DNA of 6,368 nt from JAFGOM01 sp964428385 (GCA_964428385.1 CAYRYR010000138.1:1-6368); one strand, 5' to 3'. Counted from the stretch's first letter, positions 1 through 5,016 are shown. Numbers and translations: made by a program. Notes: generated by a model from the sequence alone, not told the origin.

Positions 1-321
1 GCGGTTAAATTATTTCAATTCTCAAACGAAAGTGATTCTAACATGACTATTTCATCACTTGAAAAATCGACAGCGCCCAATCTAATGTAGCGTTAGCTAT
101 CACAATTTTGAAGACCTTATAGTATTTCCTAATATTCATGGATTGTTTAAATGACAAATTTGATCTATTGACGACAAACATAAGGAAATATTGGAAATCG
201 ACACGTGACGATTATAAAAATTGAATGTTCTATTCAGTCTATATTTCTTCATTGGATAGACTCTGGGATTTAAGAAATAGTCTGGAAAATTCCAATAAGG
301 ATGAAAGAGCAATAGAGTACT
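1..321. other. Non-coding leader region before the UPF0175 gene
   Basis: No convincing gene is seen. The stretch holds a 7-bp inverted repeat (AAGTGAT 30-36 and ATCACTT 54-60), a second one (AGTCTAT 236-242 and ATAGACT 256-262, 13-nt gap), and one half of a bipartite repeat whose partner lies near 1116-1178. A 30-residue minus-strand reading frame covers roughly 45-138, but it resembles nothing I know and has no supporting context, so it is not called. Confidence 0.5.
211..220 (+). promoter_or_regulatory. Candidate archaeal TATA box for the UPF0175-PIN pair
   Basis: ATTATAAAAA is the best TATA-like match upstream of the first gene. Archaeal transcription would start about 25 bases downstream, near 236-242. 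The inverted repeat AGTCTAT/ATAGACT (236-242 and 256-262) would then sit at the transcription start, where an autoregulating antitoxin could bind. The position is suggestive only; no purine-rich BRE element is obvious. Confidence 0.3.
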
Positions 322-630
322 ATGATCTCAATACTCATGGATGATATTGAAGATATCCTGATATCATCTGGTATTTATCCTAATAAGAAAACTCTTCAGG
401 AGGATAGTTATCGGGCCCTCTTCCGCTCAAAGCCTGAATTGACGCGAAAATTAGCTTTAGAACTCTATTCTCGTCATGAAATATCCTTAACCCGTGGAGC
501 GGAGATTTGTGGTTTAAATATTGAAAACTTTAAGGAACTCCTTCGCGAAAATGGGATATATATTGAAATCTCTCCTGATACAGTAGATGAAGTGCATTCT
601 GATGTAGATGCTCTGCTCGGAGCACTCTGA
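322..630 (+). CDS. UPF0175 family antitoxin
   Basis: This is a 102-residue protein of the UPF0175 family: small helix-turn-helix-like proteins, usually encoded just before a PIN-domain (DUF3368) toxin and thought to act as the antitoxin and DNA-binding repressor of the pair. The diagnostic part is the C-terminal half. The stretch from about residue 53 (EISLTRGAEICGLN, followed by NFKELLRENGI) matches the family pattern of a short helix, an alanine-rich turn and a second helix ending in L-L-K/R-E-x-G-I. The N-terminal half (about 6-50) is a helical region rich in charged residues. The start at 322 is not certain: a second in-frame ATG at 337 gives 97 residues, and neither has a clear Shine-Dalgarno site. 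The stop codon overlaps the next start as TGATG (628-632), a sign of translational coupling. The frame is intact although its toxin partner is broken. Confidence 0.8.
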   Translation: MISILMDDIEDILISSGIYPNKKTLQEDSYRALFRSKPELTRKLALELYSRHEISLTRGAEICGLNIENFKELLRENGIYIEISPDTVDEVHSDVDALLGAL

Positions 631-1114
631 TGTTTGTGATCGATACAGACATTCTCAGTATCTTTGCAAAATCGGATAATATTGGTCTTTTACGTGAATT
701 GTTTGGAAATAATGCAGTGATGACCCCTGCAATTTTTCAGGAGATAACTGCTCCAATTGATTATGGTATGAGTTTTTACATGCAATTATACAAACAATCA
801 GAACCGTTCAGATGAATGAAGATGCAATAGTATCTTATAAAGAGATTTTTCAAAACAAAAAATTGGGGAGAGGTGAATGCGAAGCTATTGCATTTTGCCT
901 CATATCATCTTCGGTTTTTATTACTAATGATAAAAAAGCCCGAGATGTCGCATCTGAATATGGAGTTACTGTTATATCACTTCCTGCTTTACTCAAAGTG
1001 ATGATAAAAAATAAAATTCGGACACGTGAAGAGGTAAAGGAGATTCTTGATACCATGAAAAAGTCTGACAATTACTCATTACATTCAGAGGTTGAGAGAG
1101 ATATATTCCGATAA
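630..1114 (+). pseudogene. DUF3368/PIN-domain toxin, split by a frameshift
   Basis: This is a PIN-fold nuclease of the DUF3368 type, the usual toxin partner of UPF0175, now in two frames: 630-815 (61 residues) and 812-1114 (100 residues). The first part has the leading acidic motif VIDTDIL (D5, D7) and PAIFQEI with E38. The second has LGRGECEAIAFCL (E22, E24) and FITNDKKAR (D40, R44), the expected later acidic residues, in the correct order. The two frames differ by one base. Adding one T to the T5 run at 773-777 lets the frame read on through GCAATTATACAAAC into the second part, giving about 161 residues, a normal family length. No canonical slippery heptamer is visible at that run, so a plain 1-nt deletion, or a sequencing error in the homopolymer, is more likely than programmed frameshifting. 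The second part could still be made separately from the ATG at 812, but without D5 it should not cut RNA. Confidence 0.75.
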
Positions 1115-1345
1115 TCGGGTTAAATACTATAGAAGTGATTCTGATTCTACCTTGCAGGAGTTGGGAGAATCGACTGCGACATCCACCCGGTTCTCTGCCA
1201 GAGACGATTCCGAACCTACTTACGGATCTTTCGAATGTTCGCCCTCGAAAGGGGTGCGTTTGTTGCGACCGGCACAAAGAAGCGGGCACCGGTCAGCTTG
1301 GGAAAGAGTAATGAGAAGGATATCGGTGAAAAGAAATTGTAACTC
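1115..1345. other. GC-richer spacer without a recognised gene
   Basis: This stretch lies between the broken PIN gene and the large repeat. It carries the second half-set of the bipartite repeat shared with positions 2-75. The + strand has a 58-residue frame from GTG 1135 to TAA 1311 ending in a cysteine-containing, basic segment (RPRKGCVCCDRHKEAG). I do not recognise it, it has no clear ribosome binding site, and base composition is markedly richer in G and C than the neighbours, so it may be a remnant of foreign DNA and not a working gene. Confidence 0.35.
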
Positions 1346-1454
1346 CGGGGGGAGAGGTTTGGTAATGAATAGCCAGATAACCTTCTCGTTGCAGTACGAT
1401 GACTCCTGCTCTGCTCTCTGCCATACTATACTTCTGGGAATCATTGCCTGGTAA

Positions 1455-1510
1455 GTCAGGAATTCCTGACATAGATGAGGGTGCTCTTGTGTGTGTCAGG
1501 TTTTCCTGAT
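1455..1510. promoter_or_regulatory. Paired palindromes GTCAGG-N4-CCTGAY, copy 1
   Basis: A perfect 16-bp palindrome, GTCAGGAATTCCTGAC (1455-1470), is followed by a near-copy, GTCAGGTTTTCCTGAT (1495-1510), in the same arrangement. The centres are exactly 40 bp apart. The pair is unchanged in the second large repeat. This spacing is close to four helical turns and looks like a double operator for a dimeric DNA-binding protein, or the recognition sites of a recombinase. No protein can be assigned. It lies about 180-240 bp past the hepT stop codon. Confidence 0.45.
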
Positions 1511-1666
1511 TAAGATACCTATTGTACAACCTCAACTCTTCACCATACCTTTTTCACAAAATTGTTATCTGAGTTGGAAACCCGTATTTTCGAAAATTAG
1601 TTTTTTATCGGTAATGGCTACCCTTTTAGAAAGTTTGTCAGTACTGATACACTATCCTGCTTCTTC

Positions 1667-1689
1667 CCGGGTAAAAAGAAAAAACCCGG
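1667..1689 (-). terminator. T-rich hairpin after hepT copy 1
   Basis: On the minus strand, two bases after the hepT stop codon, a 6-bp stem (CCGGGT 1667-1672 with ACCCGG 1684-1689 in + sense) encloses a loop that reads almost entirely T in the minus strand (1673-1684, T6-C-T5). Archaeal RNA polymerase stops at oligo-T tracts, so the T run alone could serve. The same arrangement is kept after hepT copy 2. Confidence 0.45.
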
Positions 1690-1691
1690 AT

Positions 1692-2100
1692 TTAAGGAGT
1701 GAAATCCAGATTATCTTCGATATGATTACACAATGATGTGATATCATCGAGTTGTGTCATAAATACCTCAAAAATAATTACATCATTGATTCTGCCATAC
1801 TGATGAACCAGAATGTTTCTCATTCCCTTCATGTCCCGTAACAACTCCCCCATATAAGTGGTAACAATACCAGTATTGACCAGGTTTAAAATGATGTCAT
1901 CGTCATTTGGGGGAATACCTAATCGTAAGTAACGATTGATTATTGCACAGATATCAAAGATACTCTGGAGGACATATTCAAGTCTTTAATATAACCCATC
2001 CTTGAGAAGTCCAAGAGCGATAAAATCATCCAGTTTTCCAGTCTTTGGAAGATTTTCACGAATCAAATCGATTGATTCATCAATTTCCCGCAGCAGGAAT
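1692..2100 (-). pseudogene. hepT: HepT-like HEPN ribonuclease toxin, copy 1: start missing, one stop codon
   Basis: The minus strand encodes a HEPN-domain RNase of the HepT (DUF86) family, the toxin of the MntA/HepT system, which degrades RNA unless AMPylated by MntA. The frame opens near 2100 with FLLREIDESIDLIREN, continues through KTGKLDDFIALGLLKDGL, meets one in-frame TAA (1986-1988), then reads on without interruption to the end. The catalytic R-X4-H-X-Y motif is present as RNILVHQY (1797-1820). The start is lost because the repeat ends inside the gene; upstream of FLLRE the frame hits a stop codon (TAA). The premature stop replaces the lysine of the expected LYKRLEY, and it lies exactly where copy 2 carries an insertion. 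No toxin is expected from this copy: about two thirds of the protein, including the active site, lies after the stop with no nearby start. Confidence 0.8.
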
Positions 2101-2345
2101 TAATTTAAGATCCTTTAAGGATTTACCAGGAGGCTCATCCTTGAACTGCATGATAGATAATTTGGGTATCAGATCTTAAATTACCATCATTTTCATCGAT
2201 AAATTCATTCATTAACTGAACAAGAGAGCGGCAAATCGCTTTTGAAAACCATACTCTTATTCAAGTTGATGAAATAGTTGTTGTTCGTTTGTTTTATCCA
2301 GACACTCTTCAGCGATTTGGTATCCTGAATGTTTACGCCCATAAT
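2093..2345 (-). pseudogene. Frameshifted remains of an unrecognised gene
   Basis: Three minus-strand segments in different frames look protein-like and follow one another. From about 2345 to 2263 reads NYGRKHSGYQIAEECLDKTN, then a few more residues to HQLE and a stop. From about 2247 to 2130 reads SKAICRSLVQLMNEFIDEN and DGNLRSDTQIIYHAVQG. From about 2154 to 2086 reads MQFKDEPPGKSLKDLKLIP. The last runs into the hepT repeat boundary, so the joint at about 2100 fuses this debris to hepT. Residue choice (charged, helical, few rare residues) supports former coding, but I recognise no family and give no function. It may be the tail of the gene into which the repeat recombined. Confidence 0.35.
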
Positions 2346-2475
2346 TACAGAGTGTACACTATCAGTAACACGACAGTTGAGTACATCGCCACTTGTCGTA
2401 TCTGTAACAAACTATTGAAAAATAGATACCTTCAATGGGAAATCATATCTCCTATCAGGAAGACAAAAATAAGAT
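2346..2475. promoter_or_regulatory. Upstream region of the antitoxin/VapC pair with small palindromes
   Basis: No gene is called here. A 10-bp perfect palindrome AGTGTACACT lies at 2351-2360, and a 6-bp inverted repeat ACGACA/TGTCGT at 2370-2375 and 2394-2399. Either could be an operator for the following pair, since antitoxins of this kind normally repress their own promoter. A TATA-like AAAAATAGATA lies near 2416-2426. AGGAAG at 2457-2462, 13 bases before ATG 2476, is a plausible ribosome binding site. Confidence 0.25.
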
Positions 2476-2703
2476 ATGGTAGCACTCAATCACCATCAGG
2501 ATAAAATTCAGTATGTCCTTGATGCTCAGGGTAACAAAACCGCTGTCCTTATTCCTATTGAAATCTGGAACCAGTGGAGTAGAGAAGATAACAGCGATAG
2601 CAAACGCCAATCAGTTTCAATAAGACAATACCGGGGGATTCTCAAAGGAAAGGGATATAGCGGAAGAGAGGAGGAAGATAAAATGCGGGATGAGTGGAAT
2701 TGA
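2476..2703 (+). CDS. VapB-like antitoxin of the PIN toxin pair
   Basis: A 75-residue protein encoded immediately before a VapC gene. The first 30 residues, with the core IQYVLDAQGNKTAVLIPIE, match a common small antitoxin type in archaea and cyanobacteria: a short beta strand, a D-A/E-x-G-N/E-x-T/R-A-V turn, a strand A-V-L-I-P, then a helix starting at about residue 30. This part is thought to form the DNA-binding dimer. The rest (about 36-75) is charged and probably disordered until it wraps its toxin: it contains SVSIRQYRGILKGKGY and ends REEEDKMRDEWN. The ATG at 2476 has AGGAAG 13 bases upstream. The stop (2701-2703) lies inside the start of vapC, so the two genes overlap by about 10 bases. 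Assignment as antitoxin rests on context plus the N-terminal pattern; the exact family is not certain. Confidence 0.7.
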   Translation: MVALNHHQDKIQYVLDAQGNKTAVLIPIEIWNQWSREDNSDSKRQSVSIRQYRGILKGKGYSGREEEDKMRDEWN

Positions 2704-3104
2704 GCATAAACGAGTTCCTCATAGATACAAATATTCTGATTGATTATCTCGCAGATACACTTCCTACCCCAGGAATAGACATAATTGAGGAGATCATCGA
2801 AAAAACACTAAATATATCAGTAATAACGCAGATCGAATTTCTGGGATGGCAGAATCATACAGAGCAGTCAAAAAAGGCTGCTGAAGAGATATTAAAAAAC
2901 GCATCAATCATTCATCTCACCTCTGATATTGTCACCGATACAATAAGGTTAAAACAACAGATGCGAGTAAAAACCCCGGATGCAATTATTGCATCATCTT
3001 CACGAATACATCATATGACTCTGATTACCGGTAATGATTCACATTTCAAAAAAATTCCAGGAGTTACATTATATAACCCATGGAATAATATCGATTTGCC
3101 TTAA
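2694..3104 (+). CDS. vapC: VapC-type PIN-domain ribonuclease toxin
   Basis: A 136-residue PIN-domain protein, normal length for VapC, the metal-dependent RNase toxin of type II TA systems. The four acidic positions of the active site are visible: D11 in FLIDTNILIDYL, E48 in TQIEFLGW, D96 in KTPDAIIAS and D115 in LITGNDSHFKKIPG. The last motif, followed by G-V-T-L-Y, is the usual C-terminal strand. No residue is missing, so the enzyme should be active and is presumably held by the protein encoded just upstream. The start is GTG at 2694; no ATG fits the frame, and TTG at 2700 (134 residues, overlapping the antitoxin stop as TTGA) is an alternative. GAGGAGG at 2667-2673 is a good Shine-Dalgarno site, but 20 bases away; translation is probably coupled to the upstream gene. 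The pair sits between two copies of the large direct repeat. Confidence 0.85.
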   Translation: MELSINEFLIDTNILIDYLADTLPTPGIDIIEEIIEKTLNISVITQIEFLGWQNHTEQSKKAAEEILKNASIIHLTSDIVTDTIRLKQQMRVKTPDAIIASSSRIHHMTLITGNDSHFKKIPGVTLYNPWNNIDLP

Positions 3105-3319
3105 GCCAAAAAAAACATTATTTTAAATCGAAATATTCAACAACTTCTCTCTGATCTTACCTTTTCTGCTGCCACTGCATTTCTTCTCTCTGAACTCCTG
3201 CAGGTAGCACCGGGAGGAGAGATTTGGTAATGAATAGCCAGATAAACTTCTCGTTGCCATACGATGACTCCTGCTCTGCTCTCTGCCATATTATACTTTG
3301 GAGGGTCATTGCCCGGTAA

Positions 3320-3375
3320 GTCAGGAATTCCTGACATAAATGAGGGTGCTCTTGTGTGTGTCAGGTTTTCCTGAT
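3320..3375. promoter_or_regulatory. Paired palindromes GTCAGG-N4-CCTGAY, copy 2
   Basis: GTCAGGAATTCCTGAC at 3320-3335 and GTCAGGTTTTCCTGAT at 3360-3375, with centres 40 bp apart, identical in both sites and in spacing to 1455-1510. The surrounding bases have changed at several places between the large repeats, but not these 32. Confidence 0.45.
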
Positions 3376-3532
3376 TAAGATACCTATTCTACAACCTCAA
3401 CTCTTCACCATCCCTTTTTCACAAAATTGTTATCTGAGTTGGAAACCCGTATTTTCCAAAAATTAGTTCTTTTATCGGTAATGGCTACCCTTTTTAGAGA
3501 GTTTGCCAGTACTGATACACTATCCTGCTTCT

Positions 3533-3559
3533 ATCCGGGTAAAAAAGAAAAATCCGGAT
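3533..3559 (-). terminator. T-rich hairpin after hepT copy 2
   Basis: Read on the minus strand, this directly follows the hepT stop codon. ATCCGG (3533-3538 in + sense) pairs with CCGGAT (3554-3559) around a loop that is nearly all T on the minus strand. The outer base pairs differ from copy 1 on both arms, yet a 6-bp stem is kept. The oligo-T loop fits the way archaeal polymerase terminates. Confidence 0.45.
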
Positions 3560-4127
3560 TTAAGGAGTGAAATCCAGATTGTGTTTGATATGATTACACA
3601 ATGACGTGATATCATCGAGTTGTGTCATGAATACCTCAAAAATAATTACATCATTGATTCTGCCATACTGATGAACCAGAATGTTTCTCATTCCTTTCAT
3701 ATCCCGTAGCAACTCCCCCATAGAAGTAGTAATAATACCGATATTGACCAGGTTTAAAATGATGTCATCGTCATTTTGGGGAATACCTAATTGTAAGTCA
3801 CGATTAATTATTGCACAGATATCAAAGATACTCTGGAGGACATATTCAAGTCTCTTATATATAGTTAATAGTGAAACTTTCTAGAAAGTTTACATTAATC
3901 TATGTAGTGCGATTAGCTTGCACACCTTGGAATAACCCTCAGTTTCACTTCGATTATTCCAAGACGTTTGGCAGTGCACTATAATCCATCCTTGAGAAGT
4001 CCAAGAGCGATAAAATCATCCAGTTTTCCAGTCTTTGGAAGATTGTCACGGAAAAATCGATTGATTCATCAATTTCCCGCAGAAGGAATCGTATTTTTTC
4101 TCTCCTGATAATGCGATTTTTTGTCAT
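3560..4127 (-). pseudogene. hepT: HepT-like HEPN ribonuclease toxin, copy 2: frameshift and insertion
   Basis: This is the toxin gene partnered with mntA. Its ATG (4127-4125) overlaps the mntA stop as TAATG, the usual arrangement. Translation gives MTKNRIIRREKIRFLLREID, then a frame change near 4050-4055, where copy 2 is one base shorter than copy 1. It stops at 3954-3956 inside an insertion, for a 57-residue product. Beyond the insertion (after about 3860) the frame is open to TAA 3560-3562 and keeps the catalytic RNILVHQY (R-X4-H-X-Y, 3665-3688) and the C-terminal FEVFMTQLDDITSLCNHI. Restored, the protein would be about 148 residues, a normal HepT. In the family the tyrosine beside the catalytic histidine is AMPylated by MntA. 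No active toxin is expected unless the catalytic half is started internally, and no good start is visible. Confidence 0.85.
3860..3983. mobile_element. Small MITE-like insertion inside hepT copy 2
   Basis: About 122 bases are present here and absent from the matching site in copy 1 (near 1986-1994). The ends form an imperfect 18-bp terminal inverted repeat: TATAGT-N8-AAAC at the left (3860-3877) and the same pattern read inward from 3983, 12 of 18 positions matching. The target is a run of TA, so a TA or TATA duplication is likely but its exact edges cannot be fixed. Inside are an 18-bp perfect palindrome, AAACTTTCTAGAAAGTTT (3874-3891), and a hairpin with a 10-bp perfect stem, CTTGGAATAA (3926-3935) with TTATTCCAAG (3954-3963). 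No protein is encoded. It would need a transposase supplied elsewhere. Confidence 0.6.
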
Positions 4128-4537
4128 TACAATGCTTTTTCCCCGATATAATCCAGGTAATGTGGTTTAAATAATTCATATTCCCTGATGGTATGATACG
4201 CACAATCATACAATACATCCTCATCTCTCACATACAGGACTGTACCCTTTAAAACATTGATCTGAATGTATAATGGCAGATGTTCAAAGATATGAACATC
4301 AAAAATATCTAAAACTCGCCCAAGGATATGCATTCTGAGTCGTTCTGCCTGAATAACAGTCAGATCAGTTGAAATTGCAATATCAATGTCTGAATTAATA
4401 TCATTTGTCTCCTCAGATACTGATCCATATAGAATAATAAACCGGATATGATGAAAGTCATGATTTTTTTTCAGAATTTCTAAAAATGACTGGATTATAG
4501 GTTTATTTGTATTGGTATCAGTATCCATGCTTTCCAT
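4127..4537 (-). CDS. mntA: MntA-type nucleotidyltransferase antitoxin
   Basis: A 136-residue minimal nucleotidyltransferase, the antitoxin of the MntA/HepT system; characterised members transfer AMP from ATP to a tyrosine next to the HepT active site and so silence the toxin. The key motif G-S-X10-D-X-D is complete: G38, S39, D50 and D52 in YGSVSEETNDINSDIDIAI. The third acidic position is probably D80 in LDIFDVHIFEHLP. The C-terminal part (NVLKGTVLYVRDE, then a helix ending near the terminus) is normal for the family. The first in-frame ATG is at 4537. The ATG at 4528 (133 residues) has AAGGA 11 bases ahead and may be the true start, as AAGGA is too close to the first. The stop overlaps the hepT start as TAATG. 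The gene is undamaged although its target toxin is broken in this window, so it may be newly orphaned or may act on a HepT elsewhere. Confidence 0.88.
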   Translation of the reverse strand: MESMDTDTNTNKPIIQSFLEILKKNHDFHHIRFIILYGSVSEETNDINSDIDIAISTDLTVIQAERLRMHILGRVLDIFDVHIFEHLPLYIQINVLKGTVLYVRDEDVLYDCAYHTIREYELFKPHYLDYIGEKAL

Positions 4538-4610
4538 ATTCCTTATAGTATTATAGCATTGTTACCGTATATGTGGTTTTACGTGTAAACTCCGGGCAGT
4601 ACTATCCTGA

Positions 4611-4624
4611 TAATTTTTTTATAT
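4611..4624 (-). promoter_or_regulatory. Candidate TATA box for mntA-hepT
   Basis: On the minus strand ATATAAAAAAATTA lies 75-85 bases before the mntA start, just after the stop codon of the 68-residue ORF. Transcription would begin near 4585-4590. Closer to the gene, the minus strand reads CTATAATACTATAA (4543-4556), a doubled TATA-like unit that could be an operator. This is a strong TATA-like match, but no BRE was defined. Confidence 0.35.
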
Positions 4625-4628
4625 GGCT

Positions 4629-4835
4629 TCATCCTTCCAGATATGAGTGAAAATCAGTGTTTTGCTCGTATTGTGCATATGCCCTTTTAAATGAGTAGCC
4701 TGATGTTTTTATCATAAACTCCCTGACCACCGATATTAAACCGTCACCATACTTGGCATCGTACCCGGGGGTAATTTTCCAGGTGCTCATTGTATAGGAT
4801 GTCCTACAGATCAAGTAAAAGGAAGGCTCCATCAT
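4629..4835 (-). CDS. Small hypothetical protein, coupled to an upstream membrane ORF
   Basis: A 68-residue frame with no family that I recognise. It is fairly rich in aromatic residues (tyrosine, phenylalanine) and has no membrane segment. An inner methionine, beginning MSTWKITPGYDAKYGDGL, is an alternative start giving 53 residues; the C-terminal part (REFMIKTSGYSFKRAYAQYE) reads as one amphipathic helix. Support for it being real: the first ATG overlaps the stop of the membrane-segment frame upstream as ATGA (4835-4832), a usual sign of coupled genes; the frame lies on the same strand as mntA; and the codon choice looks ordinary. It could instead be the broken C-terminal part of a longer protein. 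It ends 91 bases before mntA, so a shared transcript is possible. Confidence 0.5.
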   Translation of the reverse strand: MMEPSFYLICRTSYTMSTWKITPGYDAKYGDGLISVVREFMIKTSGYSFKRAYAQYEQNTDFHSYLEG

Positions 4836-5016
4836 AAAAAGAGGGGGAAAAGCATGGTGACAAAGGCAACTACGAGTATCACAAATATCATGGCAGTTTT
4901 GCCTTTTTTCCCCCTTCTAATCGCCAGCGATGCAGGGAACCACGATACATTGGGGGGTCGATTGAACCTTCAATGTGATCAACCTGTCCAAGTTGTCCGG
5001 CTGTCCCAATATTCAT
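4832..5016 (-). CDS. Small membrane protein read through a -1 frameshift, or a broken gene
   Basis: In the zero frame, ATG 5016 opens a 42-residue protein: MNIGTAGQLGQVDHIEG, then SIDPPMYRGSLHRWRLEGG, then KKAKLP and TGA (4890-4888). In the -1 frame the sequence goes on as GKTAMIFVILVVAFVTMLFP and LFL to TGA (4834-4832), a clear hydrophobic membrane segment preceded by lysines. The change of frame falls on A_AAA_AAG (4909-4903, minus strand) in exactly the phase of a canonical -1 slippery heptamer. A shift there gives a 61-residue, tail-anchored type protein. Alternatives are a one-base indel in the A6 run, or an independent 19-residue membrane peptide from ATG 4891. No family is recognised. 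The membrane frame ends in ATGA overlapping the next gene. Confidence 0.4.

Larger units (their letters stand above)
1346..2100. repeat. Large direct repeat, copy 1 (partner 3211-4089)
   Basis: About 755 bp that reappear at 3211-4089 in the same orientation, with well over 90 percent identity by eye apart from one roughly 122-bp insertion in copy 2. The left end is near CGGGGGGAGAGG (1346) and the right end near AGCAGGAAT (2092-2100). The right half holds most of hepT, minus strand. The left half (1346-1691) is non-coding and contains paired palindromes and a T-rich hairpin. The break at 2100 falls inside hepT, so this copy lacks the hepT start and the mntA gene and is probably the derived copy. 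Confidence 0.9.
3105..3559. other. Intergenic stretch, mostly the non-coding half of repeat copy 2
   Basis: Nothing recognised in 3105-3210, which is unique to this place. From 3211 the sequence repeats 1346-1691. A minus-strand frame (3137-3337) has a counterpart in copy 1 that reads MSGIPDLPGND in both. Over the next 34 residues the copies differ by seven amino-acid changes and few silent ones, the pattern of non-coding DNA. The paired palindromes and the T-rich hairpin are the only structured items. Confidence 0.5.
3211..4089. repeat. Large direct repeat, copy 2 (partner 1346-2100)
   Basis: Same sequence and orientation as 1346-2100, lengthened by a roughly 122-bp insertion near 3860-3983. 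The offset between the copies is 1865 bp. This copy runs on beyond 4089 into the natural start of hepT and into mntA, so it appears to be the original locus, from which copy 1 was derived. The unit between the copies carries the intact antitoxin/VapC pair and gene debris. Confidence 0.9.

Noticed and set aside
850..1071. 73-residue minus-strand frame
   Set aside because: It is the reverse strand of the well-supported PIN gene.
1092..1454. 120-residue + strand frame
   Set aside because: It starts inside the PIN gene and crosses the repeat boundary at 1346; its composition is arginine and serine rich and it matches no family. A second frame (1135-1311) is equally open.
1491..1736. + strand frames 1491-1736, 3681-3884 and 2289-2504
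   Set aside because: The first two are on the opposite strand to hepT or to its non-coding flank and are not conserved between the repeats. The third lacks an ATG at its start and crosses into the antitoxin gene.
1293..3337. Minus-strand frames 1293-1535 and 3137-3337 that share MSGIPDLPGND
   Set aside because: They are the same repeat read in one frame. Over about 45 shared codons there are seven amino-acid replacements (S/P, Q/P, S/N, L/W, G/V, T/I, V/A) and few silent changes, so there is no sign of protein selection. The first part is the palindrome itself.
1346..4089. Composite transposon made of the two large repeats
   Set aside because: The repeats are direct, encode no transposase, and their ends show no inverted repeats or target duplication. 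Partial duplication of the mntA-hepT locus explains them better.
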